Positions 22,940 through 31,446 of a stretch of 33,699 nt of DNA are shown here, one piece after another (positions within the stretch are counted from its first letter, which is position 1; each line of letters opens with the position of its first letter). Location: positions 1 through 33,699 of the forward strand of contig CAJBHE010000094.1 in NCBI GenBank assembly GCA_903952885.1. The letters are read 5' to 3'. The stretch comes from an uncultured Burkholderiales bacterium (lineage in GTDB: Bacteria; Pseudomonadota; Gammaproteobacteria; Burkholderiales; Burkholderiaceae_C). Under the pieces are notes generated by a model, which ran no database searches, was not told the origin of the DNA, and saw only the letters and a program-made list of their open reading frames with translations. The position numbers were made by a program, and so were the translations under genes.

Positions 22940-24001
22940 TCAAAGCAAGCGGTAGACACGCTCAGCCGACACGTCTTCCAAGCAACGCATGTGGCCCAAA
23001 GGACAAGTGCGCTCGTAACAGGGCGAACAGGCGAGTGGTGGCTGGTAGCTGGGGTCCACTCTCAGCCACACCACGCGCGCACGCTCATTCAAAGGGGGGG
23101 TGTGTTCAGGACTGGAAGATCCAAACACCGCTACCTGCGGCACGCCAAACGCGGCTGCCACGTGCATGAGGCCTGAGTCATTGCTGACCACGCGGTGTGC
23201 GTAGGCAATGAGCGCGAAGGCTTGCATGAGGTTGGTTTGGCCGGCCAAGTTAAAACAGTTGCCAGGCTTTTGGGCATTGGCAGCGGTGGCGATTTCTTGG
23301 CAAATGTCAAACTCTTTGCCAGAACCCAACAAAAACACAGGGCGATCGATCTTGCTGGCCAGCTCGGCAAAGTGTTTGGCAGGCCAGCGCTTGGCTGGGC
23401 CGTATTCAGCACCCGGTGCAAACACCACATAGCTGTGTTTGGCCAGCGTTGGAAGTGTGGGCATGTTGTTAGCCAACGCTTCCAGCGCATCGTCGAGCAC
23501 GCCGACGCCGGCTTTGAGCACAGGATGCAAATCGCCCACCAGCCTCATGGGACCAATGGGTGCTTGACCCACAAGGCTCAACGCCGCGTACCACTCCACC
23601 ATGGGTGGGCGCTCTTCGGTTTGGGGGTTGTCTAAGCGGTCAGTCAGCAGGCCAAAACGCATTTCGCCGGTGTAGCCCACGCGCTTGGCGATGCCAGCCA
23701 TCCACGGCAGCAACGCGCTCTTGAGAGAGTTGGGGCAGACATAGGCCACATCAAACTTACCGCGCAGTTGGCTCGCCAGCTTCAAGCGCCCCATGAGCTG
23801 CAAGCCGCCGTGTTTGAACGGCATGTCAATCACCTCGGCCACCCCTGGCATCACGCGGTAAACCGGTGCAATCCAAGGCAAAGCAGCGACAGTGAGGCGC
23901 TCACCGCGCGCAGCCAAGCGACGCAACAACGGCTCGGTCATCACCGCATCCCCAATCCATTGGGGCGCAATGAGGAGCGCGTTTTTAGTGGCTGTGGCCA
24001 A
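22940..24001 (-). CDS. waaF: ADP-heptose:LPS heptosyltransferase II
   Basis: About 353 residues if the TTG at 24001 is used. WaaF adds the second heptose to the inner core of lipopolysaccharide. It shows LLIAPQWIGDAVMTEPLLRR with the catalytic Asp, YVCPNSLKSALLPWMAGI, the donor-site loop FAPGAEYGPAKRWPAKHFAE and SNDSGLMHVAAAFGVPQVAV, and the C-terminal Cys motif (CSPCYERTCPLGHMRC), typical of the family. The start is uncertain: an ATG at 24073 would add 24 residues and overlap the zinc-finger gene by 89 bases, while the TTG at 24001 overlaps by 17 and places the first strand normally. Part of a minus-strand run starting at alr. Confidence 0.93.
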   Translation of the reverse strand: MATATKNALLIAPQWIGDAVMTEPLLRRLAARGERLTVAALPWIAPVYRVMPGVAEVIDMPFKHGGLQLMGRLKLASQLRGKFDVAYVCPNSLKSALLPWMAGIAKRVGYTGEMRFGLLTDRLDNPQTEERPPMVEWYAALSLVGQAPIGPMRLVGDLHPVLKAGVGVLDDALEALANNMPTLPTLAKHSYVVFAPGAEYGPAKRWPAKHFAELASKIDRPVFLLGSGKEFDICQEIATAANAQKPGNCFNLAGQTNLMQAFALIAYAHRVVSNDSGLMHVAAAFGVPQVAVFGSSSPEHTPPLNERARVVWLRVDPSYQPPLACSPCYERTCPLGHMRCLEDVSAERVYRLL

Positions 24002-24188
24002 CGTGCTCGCCGGCTTTGAGTTTGTACTCGGTGCCGCAGTAAGGGCACTTGGCTTGGCCTGTGCTGGCCACATCCAAGTAGACCTTGGGATGGCTGTTCC
24101 AGAGTTTCATGTCGGCTTTCTCGCTGGGGCAAAACACGCCCCCATGACCATTGAGGTCTTTCGCCAAGAGTTCAACTGGGTTGCTCAT
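23985..24188 (-). CDS. CHCC-type zinc-finger domain protein (PF10276)
   Basis: A 67-residue protein from the ATG at 24188, with AAAGG seven bases upstream; the TTG seven codons earlier overlaps the ilvE end and is not preferred. The putative zinc ligands are Cys20 (GVFCPSE), His33 (WNSHPKVYLD), Cys48 and Cys51 (AKCPYCGTEY), the CHCC arrangement of proteins related to the mitochondrial complex I subunit NDUFS6. In bacteria its role is unclear. The gene sits between ilvE (two-base gap) and waaF (overlap), an order I recall from many Burkholderiales. Confidence 0.9.
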   Translation of the reverse strand: MSNPVELLAKDLNGHGGVFCPSEKADMKLWNSHPKVYLDVASTGQAKCPYCGTEYKLKAGEHVGHSH

Positions 24189-24190
24189 GT

Positions 24191-25141
24191 TTAAACCTTT
24201 GTCAGCCAATGTGCGTACTTAGGGTTGCGGCCGTTGACGATGTCAAAGAACGCCGTTTGAATTTTTTCAGTGATCGGGCCACGGCTGCCCAAGTAACCTT
24301 CTTTGCCCAACTCGATGCGGTCGAGTTCGCGAATCGGTGTCACTTCGGCAGCAGTGCCTGTGAAGAAGGCTTCGTCAGAAATGTACACCTCGTCGCGCGT
24401 GATGCGCTTTTGCACAATTTCAAGGCCCAAATCTTTGGCAATGTGAAACACGGTGTTGCGGGTGATGCCGTTCAAAGCGCCAGCAGACAAGTCGGGGGTG
24501 TAGATCACGCCGTCTTTGACTACAAAAATATTTTCGCCAGCGCCTTCAGACACAAAGCCTGAGGTGTCGAGCAACAGGGCTTCGTCGTAACCTTCGTCGG
24601 TCACTTCCATGTTGGCCAAGATGGAGTTGGTGTAGTTGCTCACCGCCTTGGCTTGCGTCATGGTGATGTTGACGTGGTGGCGGGTGTAGCTAGAGGTCTT
24701 CACGCGGATGCCGCGCTTCATGCCTTCTTCACCCAGGTACGCGCCCCAAGTCCAGGCAGCCACCATCAAATGGATGGTGTTGCCTTTGGGGCTGACGCCC
24801 AGCTTTTTGTCGCCAATCCAAGTGAGGGGGCGAATGTAGCCCGACTCCAATTTGTTCTCACGCACCACAGCGCGCTGTGCTTCATTCACTTGGTCTTTGG
24901 TAAAAGGGATGGCCATGCGCAAAATCTTGGCGCTGTTGAACAGGCGCTCGGTGTGCTCTTGCAAACGGAAGATGGCTGTACCTTGCTCGGTTTTGTAAGC
25001 GCGCACGCCTTCGAAGGCGCCGCAACCGTAGTGCAAGGTGTGGCTCAACACATGAATCTTGGCATCGCGCCAATCGACGAGCTGGCCGTCCATCCAGATT
25101 TTGCCGTCACGGTCAGACATGGATGGGATGACTACGCTCAT
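24191..25141 (-). CDS. ilvE: Branched-chain amino acid aminotransferase
   Basis: Encodes 316 residues. IlvE is a PLP enzyme that transfers amino groups between glutamate and the keto acids of Leu, Ile and Val. The Schiff-base lysine is Lys165 (MTQAKAVSNYTNS), as in class IV aminotransferases. Other family blocks are VLSHTLHYGCGAFEGVRAYK, EALLLDTSGFVSEGAGENIF and the phosphate-binding ALNGITRNTVF. The ATG at 25141 has AAGGA seven bases upstream. A 103-base leader containing two inverted repeats precedes it. No leader peptide rich in Leu/Ile/Val codons, as would signal attenuation, was seen. Confidence 0.97.
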   Translation of the reverse strand: MSVVIPSMSDRDGKIWMDGQLVDWRDAKIHVLSHTLHYGCGAFEGVRAYKTEQGTAIFRLQEHTERLFNSAKILRMAIPFTKDQVNEAQRAVVRENKLESGYIRPLTWIGDKKLGVSPKGNTIHLMVAAWTWGAYLGEEGMKRGIRVKTSSYTRHHVNITMTQAKAVSNYTNSILANMEVTDEGYDEALLLDTSGFVSEGAGENIFVVKDGVIYTPDLSAGALNGITRNTVFHIAKDLGLEIVQKRITRDEVYISDEAFFTGTAAEVTPIRELDRIELGKEGYLGSRGPITEKIQTAFFDIVNGRNPKYAHWLTKV

Positions 25142-25172
25142 GGGATTTCCTTTGGACTGATGTTGTGGGGGT

Positions 25173-25212
25173 CGCCAGTTTTGGCGTAATGGTTCATTTT
25201 AGCGGCGCTAAA
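25173..25212. repeat. Two inverted repeats in the ilvE leader
   Basis: In the 103-base gap upstream of ilvE lie a perfect 15-base palindrome TTTAGCGGCGCTAAA (25198-25212, seven-base arms, single centre base) and a small hairpin CGCCA/TGGCG (25173-25186, four-base loop). No T run follows either, so they do not look like terminators. The palindrome could be an operator for a dimeric regulator or part of the promoter. No other gene is in the gap. Confidence 0.35.
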
Positions 25213-25244
25213 GCTCGCTGATAAAGCCCGCCAGTTGAAAGCGC

Positions 25245-25676
25245 TTAGTCGTTGGCCGCGTGACTCACCGGCTCAACGTCTGTGGCTTGGAAGGGACGAT
25301 CCAAGGTCCAGCTTTGCAGCTTACCTTGAACAAACACGGCCCGCACCACCGATTGGCTGCCATCACGCCAGCTGAAGACTTCGGGCTGCGCGCCCTTGTC
25401 GGTTTCGGGTTGACCTAAAGCACGGGTGATGGCAATGACGTGCATCAGACTCGCACCCGCTTTAAGCTTGGCGTTGAGCATGACGGCACTGTCCACAAAA
25501 CCTATCGGACGGTTGCTGGCCCGCTTCATGATTTGCACCAAGCGCGTGAAATAGAGCAGCAGCCACATGACGCCACCAGTCAAAACCATGGCAACGCCCA
25601 TCCATTGCCATGTTTGCCACGCCCAAGCCATGAAGCCCACCGTGCCAATGGGCACCAAATATCTTTGAAAGTTCAT
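25245..25676 (-). CDS. Conserved-type hypothetical membrane protein
   Basis: A 143-residue protein that I cannot name. Two hydrophobic segments near the N-terminus (residues 6-22 and 27-45, rich in Trp and Met) form a likely membrane hairpin, followed by a basic stretch (RLVQIMKRASNRP) on the cytoplasmic side and a soluble domain of about 85 residues with VMLNAKLKAGASLMHVIAIT and FSWRDGSQSVVRAVFVQGKL. It lies between radA and ilvE on the same strand with short gaps, so it is probably cotranscribed with radA. The ATG at 25676 lacks a clear ribosome site. Codon use agrees with its neighbours, so it is likely a genuine lineage-specific gene. Confidence 0.7.
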   Translation of the reverse strand: MNFQRYLVPIGTVGFMAWAWQTWQWMGVAMVLTGGVMWLLLYFTRLVQIMKRASNRPIGFVDSAVMLNAKLKAGASLMHVIAITRALGQPETDKGAQPEVFSWRDGSQSVVRAVFVQGKLQSWTLDRPFQATDVEPVSHAAND

Positions 25677-25738
25677 GCGCTTATTGTGTCAGGCTCTGCT
25701 GCATCTTAGACGTGACTTCTACTGCGCCATGACAACAA

Positions 25739-27115
25739 CTAACCCAACTCGCGCACCAAGCCGATGGCCTCGTCCACCCGCTCCACGGCATGCACCGTCA
25801 TGCCTGGGATGGACTTTTTAGGCGCGTTGGCTTTGGGGATGATGGCCACGGTAAAGCCCAATTTGGCTGCTTCTTTCAGGCGCTCTTGCCCACGCGGTGC
25901 GGGGCGCACTTCGCCGGCCAAGCCCACTTCACCAAAGGCAATAAAGCCTTGGGGCAAAGGCTTGCCGCGCAAGCTGCTTTGAATCGACAACATCACCGCC
26001 AAGTCAGCTGCTGGCTCGCTGATGCGCACACCGCCTACAGCGTTGACAAACACGTCTTGGTCCATGCACGCCACACCCGCGTGGCGATGCAGCACGGCCA
26101 ACAACATGGCTAAGCGGTCGCGATCCAGGCCCACACTTAGGCGACGGGGTGACGGGCCACCGCTGTCAACCAAGGCTTGAATTTCTACCAACATGGGGCG
26201 CGTGCCTTCGAGCGTGACCAGCACGCAACTGCCGGGCACGGGCTCGGCATGTTGGCTCAAGAAAATAGCGCTGGGGTTGCTTACACCCTTCAAGCCTTTT
26301 TCGGTCATGGCGAACACACCAATTTCATTCACAGCACCAAAGCGGTTTTTGATGGCGCGCACCAAGCGATAGGTCGAATGTGTGTCGCCCTCAAAGTACA
26401 ACACCGTGTCCACCATGTGCTCGAGCACACGAGGGCCAGCGAGTGCTCCCTCTTTGGTGACGTGACCCACCAACACCACCGCCGTGCCTGAGGACTTGGC
26501 CATGCGGGTGAGGTGTGAGGCGCATTCGCGCACCTGCGCCACCGAGCCTGGGGCGCTGGTGAGTTGGTCTGAGTACACCGTTTGGATGGAGTCCATCACC
26601 ACCACCGCAGGCTGCAATCTGTCGACGGTGGCCAGTATTTTTTCAAGCTGTGTTTCGGCCAATACTTGCACTTGGCTGTGGTCCAGCCCCAAGCGGCGCG
26701 AGCGCAACGCCACTTGCGCGGCAGACTCTTCGCCCGTCACATACAGGGTGCTCATGCCGCTGCGCTGCAGGCCGTCCATGGCTTGCAAAATCAAAGTTGA
26801 TTTGCCAATGCCAGGGTCACCGCCAATCAACACCACGCCACCTTGCACCATGCCGCCGCCCAACACGCGGTCGAGTTCTTCTTGGCCGGTGGGGGTGCGG
26901 GCCACGTCTTGCGCTTCGATGTCAGAGAGGATGGCGACTTCAGAAGCGGGGGCCAAAGCGGCCATGCCTGCGTAGCGGTTTTTGGTGGGGCCGCTGCTGT
27001 CAGCCGCAGTTTCAATCAGCGTGTTCCACGCATTGCAGCTTGGGCATTTGCCCAACCACTTAGGCGTGATGCCGCCGCAGTCGGTGCAGGTGTATTGGGT
27101 TTTTTCTTTGGCCAT
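25739..27115 (-). CDS. radA: RadA/Sms DNA repair ATPase
   Basis: A 458-residue protein of normal length. RadA helps process recombination intermediates by branch migration together with RecA. Domains in order: a zinc finger (Cys10, Cys13, Cys24, Cys27), the RecA-like ATPase with Walker A GDPGIGKST (99-107) and Walker B VVMDSIQTV, the RadA-specific motif KNRFG, and a Lon-protease-like C-terminal domain (GGVRISEPAADLAVMLSIQS, FGEVGLAGEVRP). The last is an inactive protease fold used for DNA binding. It follows alr on the minus strand with a 37-base gap. Confidence 0.98.
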   Translation of the reverse strand: MAKEKTQYTCTDCGGITPKWLGKCPSCNAWNTLIETAADSSGPTKNRYAGMAALAPASEVAILSDIEAQDVARTPTGQEELDRVLGGGMVQGGVVLIGGDPGIGKSTLILQAMDGLQRSGMSTLYVTGEESAAQVALRSRRLGLDHSQVQVLAETQLEKILATVDRLQPAVVVMDSIQTVYSDQLTSAPGSVAQVRECASHLTRMAKSSGTAVVLVGHVTKEGALAGPRVLEHMVDTVLYFEGDTHSTYRLVRAIKNRFGAVNEIGVFAMTEKGLKGVSNPSAIFLSQHAEPVPGSCVLVTLEGTRPMLVEIQALVDSGGPSPRRLSVGLDRDRLAMLLAVLHRHAGVACMDQDVFVNAVGGVRISEPAADLAVMLSIQSSLRGKPLPQGFIAFGEVGLAGEVRPAPRGQERLKEAAKLGFTVAIIPKANAPKKSIPGMTVHAVERVDEAIGLVRELG

Positions 27116-27152
27116 GCGCCAATATTACTGGATAAATAGCCAGTGGTGCAAC

Positions 27153-28247
27153 TCAGTCTTGCGTGATGCCTACGCGCCCAGATAGGGCGCACATCAACTC
27201 GTACCCAACTGTGCCAGCTGCTTGGGCCACTTCGTCAATGGGCAGCACAGAACCACTGCTGGACTTACCCCAGAGTGTGACTTCGCTGCCGTGACCAGAA
27301 TCAGCACAAGACGTCAGGTCCAACGCAATCATGTCCATGCTCACGCGTCCCAAGGTGCGGGTGCGCACACCATCGACCATTACGGGCGTGCCCGTGGGGC
27401 AATGGCGCGGGTAGCCATCGGCATAACCGCAGGCCACGATGCCAATGCGCATTGGTGTATCGGCGGTGAACGTCGAGCCGTAACCCACGGAGTCGCCCGC
27501 TTGCAAATCTTGGGTGGCGATGAGGCGGCTGCGCAAGCTCAGGGTGGGTTGCAAATCCCATTGCGCGATGTTGCGCTCGGGAAAATCTGGAGAGCTACCG
27601 TAGAGTGCAATACCCGGGCGCACCCAATCTGCCGCCACCGCCCCATCGCTGGCGTGGCGCAGCAAGCCCGCGCTGTTGCAGGTGGTGCGCTCACCGGGCA
27701 AGTCTTCGGTGGTTTTGGTGAATACACGCATTTGTTCGGCCACACCTTTGGGGCCATCGGCATCGCTGAAATGTGTAGCCAGAGAAATTTCATCCACTTG
27801 CGGCAATTGGTTCAAGCGCGTCCAGGCTGACCGAAAACGGGCAGGCGTAAACCCGAGGCGGTTCATGCCGCTGTTCATCTTGAGAAAGATGCGGTGCGGC
27901 ACTTGTGTTTTGTGGGCGCTCAACATGTCCACTTGTTCATCGCAATGCACGGTGTGCCACAAGTCGAGTCGCGAGCACAGCTCGAGGTCACGCATGTCAA
28001 ACACGCCCTCTAACAGCAAGATCGGTCCGCGCCAGCCCAAGCTACGCATGCGTTGCGCTTCGTCGAGGTCTAGCAAGGCAAAGCCATCGGCCCCACGTAA
28101 ACCTTCAAACACATGCGCAATGCCATGGCCATATGCGTTGGCTTTGACTACCGCCCAGACGCGGGCGTCGGGTGCAGCAGCGCGCACGCGCTCGAGGTTG
28201 TGACGCAAGGCGTCGGTATGAACAAAGGCTTGTATCGGGCGGGGCAT
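27153..28247 (-). CDS. alr: Alanine racemase
   Basis: Encodes 364 residues from the ATG at 28247 (MPRPIQAFVHTDALRHNL); an in-frame start 23 codons upstream lacks family similarity. Alr makes D-alanine for peptidoglycan. The PLP lysine is Lys35 (WAVVKANAYGHG), the second catalytic base is Tyr256 (GDSVGYGSTF) and Arg130 lies in MNSGMNRLGF. No good Shine-Dalgarno sequence precedes the ATG. It is the first gene of a minus-strand run through radA, the small membrane protein and ilvE, and is divergent from lplT across a 100-base gap that must contain both promoters. No signal peptide, so a cytoplasmic enzyme. Confidence 0.96.
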   Translation of the reverse strand: MPRPIQAFVHTDALRHNLERVRAAAPDARVWAVVKANAYGHGIAHVFEGLRGADGFALLDLDEAQRMRSLGWRGPILLLEGVFDMRDLELCSRLDLWHTVHCDEQVDMLSAHKTQVPHRIFLKMNSGMNRLGFTPARFRSAWTRLNQLPQVDEISLATHFSDADGPKGVAEQMRVFTKTTEDLPGERTTCNSAGLLRHASDGAVAADWVRPGIALYGSSPDFPERNIAQWDLQPTLSLRSRLIATQDLQAGDSVGYGSTFTADTPMRIGIVACGYADGYPRHCPTGTPVMVDGVRTRTLGRVSMDMIALDLTSCADSGHGSEVTLWGKSSSGSVLPIDEVAQAAGTVGYELMCALSGRVGITQD

Positions 28248-28347
28248 AAGCAATATTGTGGCACCCGCGTGATATAACCTTGGGTAGTTAAAAAAGAAAG
28301 AAAAATCAACAGTCACGCAGGCCTCTGCGCGTCTGCCAGACCCATCT

Positions 28348-29655
28348 ATGAAGCGCGGTTTTTACACCATCATGTCGGCCCAGTTTTTCAGTTCGTTGGC
28401 CGACAACGCCCTGTTCGTCACAGCGGTCGAATTACTCAAATCCGATGGGTCACCAGAGTGGCAACGCGCCGCATTGGTGCCCATGTTTGCACTTTTCTAC
28501 GTCATTCTTGCCCCGTTCGTCGGCGCTTTTGCCGACTCCAGACCCAAAGGCGAGGTCATGTTGCTGAGCAACACCATCAAAGTGGTGGGTTGCTTGATGA
28601 TGTTGTTTGGTGTGCACCCCTTGTTCGCCTATGCGGTGGTGGGCCTTGGCGCGGCCGCCTACTCGCCAGCGAAATACGGCATCTTGACCGAGCTATTGCC
28701 CGCGTCGCAACTTGTCAAAGCCAACGGCTGGATTGAAGGCTTGACCATTGCGTCCATCATCTTGGGCGTTCTGCTGGGCGGCCAGTTGGTAGGGCACAAC
28801 TTCTCTACCTGGGTGTTGTCTTTTGATGTGCCGTTCATCAACACGGGTATCGACACCTCGGCTGAGGCAGCCATTTGTTTGTTGATTCCACTCTACGTTT
28901 TGGCGGCTTGGTTCAACAAGCGCATTCCTTACACAGGCGCCGCGCTGATCCCCATGCACCTCGACACCAATCAAAGCATGGCTCGCAATCTGTTGGCGCT
29001 GATTCCAGATTTTTGGGATTGCAACAAGCGTTTGTGGCAAGACAAGTTGGGTCAAATTTCTTTGGCGACCACCACTTTGTTCTGGGGTGTGAGTGGCAAT
29101 TTGCGCTACATCGTGCTGGCATGGAGCGCCGCTGCTTTGGGCTACTCCACCACCCAAGCCTCCAGCTTGGTAGGCGTGGTGGCCATCGGCACTGCCGTGG
29201 GCGCGGTAGTTGCCTCGATGAAGATGAAGCTCGATCACGCCACACGCCTCATGCCTTTGGGCATTGCCATGGGCTGCTTGGTGATTGCCATGAACTTCAT
29301 CGACAACCTTTGGTTGGCCGTGCCCTTTCTGATTATTTTGGGTGGTTTGGGTGGCTTCTTGGTCGTTCCCATGAACGCGCTGCTGCAACACCGTGGCCAC
29401 AACCTCATGGGTGCAGGCCGATCGATCGCGGTGCAAAACATGAATGAGCAGCTGTGCATTTTGAGCCTCGGCTTTTTGTACACTTTCAGCACAGGCATGG
29501 GCTTGAGCGCATTTGGGGCCATCACCGCGTTTGGCGCTCTGGTGGGCTACGCGATGTGGCTCATTAAGCTTTGGCATCAGCACAACCACCTGCATCATCG
29601 CGAAGAGCTCGCGCGATTGATGCACATCGCTCGCGACGACGACTTGCACGGCTAA
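28348..29655 (+). CDS. lplT: Lysophospholipid transporter LplT-like (MFS)
   Basis: A 435-residue inner-membrane protein with about 12 helices. LplT flips lysophospholipids to the inner leaflet for re-acylation. The N-terminal helix and first loop match the family (KRGFYTIMSAQFFSSLADNA with LFVTAVELL), followed by GAFADSRPKGEVMLLSNTIK and the motif GAAAYSPAKYGILTELLP. E. coli LplT works with an acyltransferase fused or encoded next to it (Aas), but none lies here. Divergent from alr, a pairing I recall in Burkholderiales. No clear ribosome site. The peroxidase gene starts three bases after its stop. Confidence 0.93.
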   Translation: MKRGFYTIMSAQFFSSLADNALFVTAVELLKSDGSPEWQRAALVPMFALFYVILAPFVGAFADSRPKGEVMLLSNTIKVVGCLMMLFGVHPLFAYAVVGLGAAAYSPAKYGILTELLPASQLVKANGWIEGLTIASIILGVLLGGQLVGHNFSTWVLSFDVPFINTGIDTSAEAAICLLIPLYVLAAWFNKRIPYTGAALIPMHLDTNQSMARNLLALIPDFWDCNKRLWQDKLGQISLATTTLFWGVSGNLRYIVLAWSAAALGYSTTQASSLVGVVAIGTAVGAVVASMKMKLDHATRLMPLGIAMGCLVIAMNFIDNLWLAVPFLIILGGLGGFLVVPMNALLQHRGHNLMGAGRSIAVQNMNEQLCILSLGFLYTFSTGMGLSAFGAITAFGALVGYAMWLIKLWHQHNHLHHREELARLMHIARDDDLHG

Positions 29656-29658
29656 TCT

Positions 29659-30144
29659 ATGACACACCTCGCCAACTTCACCGCACACCAAATTGACGGC
29701 AACCCCTTGTCTTTTGCAGACCTGCAAGGCCAAGTGCTGCTGATCGTCAACACCGCCAGCGCTTGCGGTTTCACGCCCCAGTTTGAAGGCTTAGAAGCGC
29801 TGCACAAAACCTATGGCGACAAGGGCTTGGCGGTCATTGGTTTCCCGTGCAACCAGTTTGGCGCGCAAGACTCGGGTACCAACGAGGAAATTGGCGCATT
29901 TTGCCAACGTAACTTCGGCGTGAGCTTTGCAATGATGGAAAAAGTCGAAGTCAATGGGAACGATGCACACCCACTGTTCAAGTGGCTCAAATCAGAGGCT
30001 CCCGGCCTATTGGGCAGTGAAGCCATCAAATGGAACTTCACTAAGTTTTTAGTAAGCAAAGACGGGCGCGTGCTCAAACGCTATGCGTCGATGGATGCAC
30101 CAGCCAAATTGGCAGGTGATATTGAAGCAGCTTTGGCTGCGTGA
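29659..30144 (+). CDS. Glutathione peroxidase-like thiol peroxidase
   Basis: A 161-residue cytoplasmic protein of the GPx/BtuE family with Cys in place of selenocysteine. The catalytic tetrad is Cys36 (NTASACGFTPQ), Gln66 (FPCNQFGAQ), Trp125 and Asn126 (KWNFTKFLV). A further Cys82 (GAFCQRNFGV) is at the place of the resolving cysteine in thioredoxin-dependent members. It therefore probably reduces hydrogen and lipid peroxides with thioredoxin rather than glutathione. Cotranscribed with lplT (three-base gap), which could link lysolipid handling and lipid-peroxide repair, though this is inference. It converges with glcF with 30 bases between and no obvious terminator. Confidence 0.93.
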   Translation: MTHLANFTAHQIDGNPLSFADLQGQVLLIVNTASACGFTPQFEGLEALHKTYGDKGLAVIGFPCNQFGAQDSGTNEEIGAFCQRNFGVSFAMMEKVEVNGNDAHPLFKWLKSEAPGLLGSEAIKWNFTKFLVSKDGRVLKRYASMDAPAKLAGDIEAALAA

Positions 30145-30174
30145 ACTCGACAGCGGCGTATTTGTAGCGCCCGT

Positions 30175-31419
30175 CTAATTCAGCGCTTCATCCAACACTT
30201 CTACCCAATGCTTAACTGGCACATCCGTGCCGCTTTGCAAGTGGGTGATGCAACCCACGTTGGCACTCAAAATCGCACTCGGCTTCAGCGCATCTAGGTG
30301 AGCCAGCTTGCGGTCACGCAAGGTGGTACCGATCTCAGGATTAAGCACACTGTAAGTGCCGGCTGAGCCACAGCACAAATGCGATTCCATCGTCGCCACT
30401 TGAACGGCAAAGCCCAACTCACCCAAGTGCTTTTCTAAACCGCCCTTGAGCTGTTGGCCATGCTGCAAAGTGCAGGGCGGGTGAAAGGCTTGCATGCCTG
30501 CATTGGCCAACACATTCGCTCTGAGCTTTGGCTTCAACACGGGCACCAACTCGGGCAGCAACTCGCTCAAGTCTTGCGTGAGGTCGCTGATGCGCTTAGC
30601 TTTTACGGCGTAAGCAGCATCGTCTTTGAGCACATGGCCGTAGTCTTTCACCATCACACCGCAACCTGAAGCGTTCATCACAATGGCTTCAACACCTTGC
30701 TCAACAAACGGCCACCAGGCGTCGATGTTGGCGCGCATATGGGCCTTGCCGCCGTCTTGGTCATTCAAATGGAACTTCACCGCGCCGCAGCAACCCGCCT
30801 TGGGCGCGACGAGGGTTTGAATGCCCGCCGCATTCAAGACACGCGCCGTGGCGGTGTTGATGTTGGGCAGCATCGCGGGCTGCACACAGCCTGCCAACAT
30901 CAACACTTTGCGAGCGTGGGTTTGAGTAGGCCACACTACGCCGTTGCGCTCGGCAGTTTGCGGTGCAGGCACTTTGGCTTTGAGCTTGGCGGGCAAAACA
31001 CCACGCAACGCTTGGCCCAGCTTCATGGCAGGGGCAAACAAAGGCGAAGGCAAGCCTTCTTTCAAGGCCCAACGCAACAGGCGCTCGCCCATGGGACGCG
31101 GCACTTGCGCATCCACCACTTTGCGGCCCACATCCACCAAGTGGCCGTATTGCACGCCGCTGGGGCAGGTGCTTTCGCAGTTGCGGCAAGTCAGACAGCG
31201 ATCTAAGTGCTGCTGTGTTTTACGCGTTGGGGTGGCACCCTCTAACACTTGCTTGATCAAATAAATACGCCCGCGCGGACCGTCTAGCTCGTCGCCAAGC
31301 AGCTGGTAAGTGGGACACGTCGCAGTGCAAAAGCCACAGTGCACGCACTTGCGCAAAATGGCTTCGGCTTGTTCGCCTTCGGGCGTGCCGACGTATTGGG
31401 GGGCGAGGTTGGTTTGCAT
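30175..31419 (-). CDS. glcF: Glycolate oxidase iron-sulfur subunit
   Basis: Encodes 414 residues. GlcF is the electron-transfer subunit of the GlcDEF glycolate dehydrogenase, oxidising glycolate to glyoxylate and passing electrons to the respiratory chain. Two [4Fe-4S] ferredoxin motifs are present: Cys25, Cys28, Cys31 and Cys35 (CVHCGFCTATCP) and Cys75, Cys78, Cys81 and Cys85 (CLTCRNCESTCP). Two CCG-type domains follow (AGCCGAVKFHLND and ESHLCCGSAGTYSVLNPE), each likely to bind a cofactor or heterodisulfide-like cluster. It lies 27 bases after glcE on the same strand. The catalytic subunit gene glcD is not adjacent here. Confidence 0.96.
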   Translation of the reverse strand: MQTNLAPQYVGTPEGEQAEAILRKCVHCGFCTATCPTYQLLGDELDGPRGRIYLIKQVLEGATPTRKTQQHLDRCLTCRNCESTCPSGVQYGHLVDVGRKVVDAQVPRPMGERLLRWALKEGLPSPLFAPAMKLGQALRGVLPAKLKAKVPAPQTAERNGVVWPTQTHARKVLMLAGCVQPAMLPNINTATARVLNAAGIQTLVAPKAGCCGAVKFHLNDQDGGKAHMRANIDAWWPFVEQGVEAIVMNASGCGVMVKDYGHVLKDDAAYAVKAKRISDLTQDLSELLPELVPVLKPKLRANVLANAGMQAFHPPCTLQHGQQLKGGLEKHLGELGFAVQVATMESHLCCGSAGTYSVLNPEIGTTLRDRKLAHLDALKPSAILSANVGCITHLQSGTDVPVKHWVEVLDEALN

Positions 31420-31446
31420 GTGGGGCTCTGTACTGGCGTCTGTTGT

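Noticed and set aside
28693..29733. A 346-codon minus-strand open frame opposite lplT
   Set aside because: It is long, but the sequence is rich in His, Gln and Val with no domain or membrane features, and it mirrors the conserved lplT frame on the other strand.
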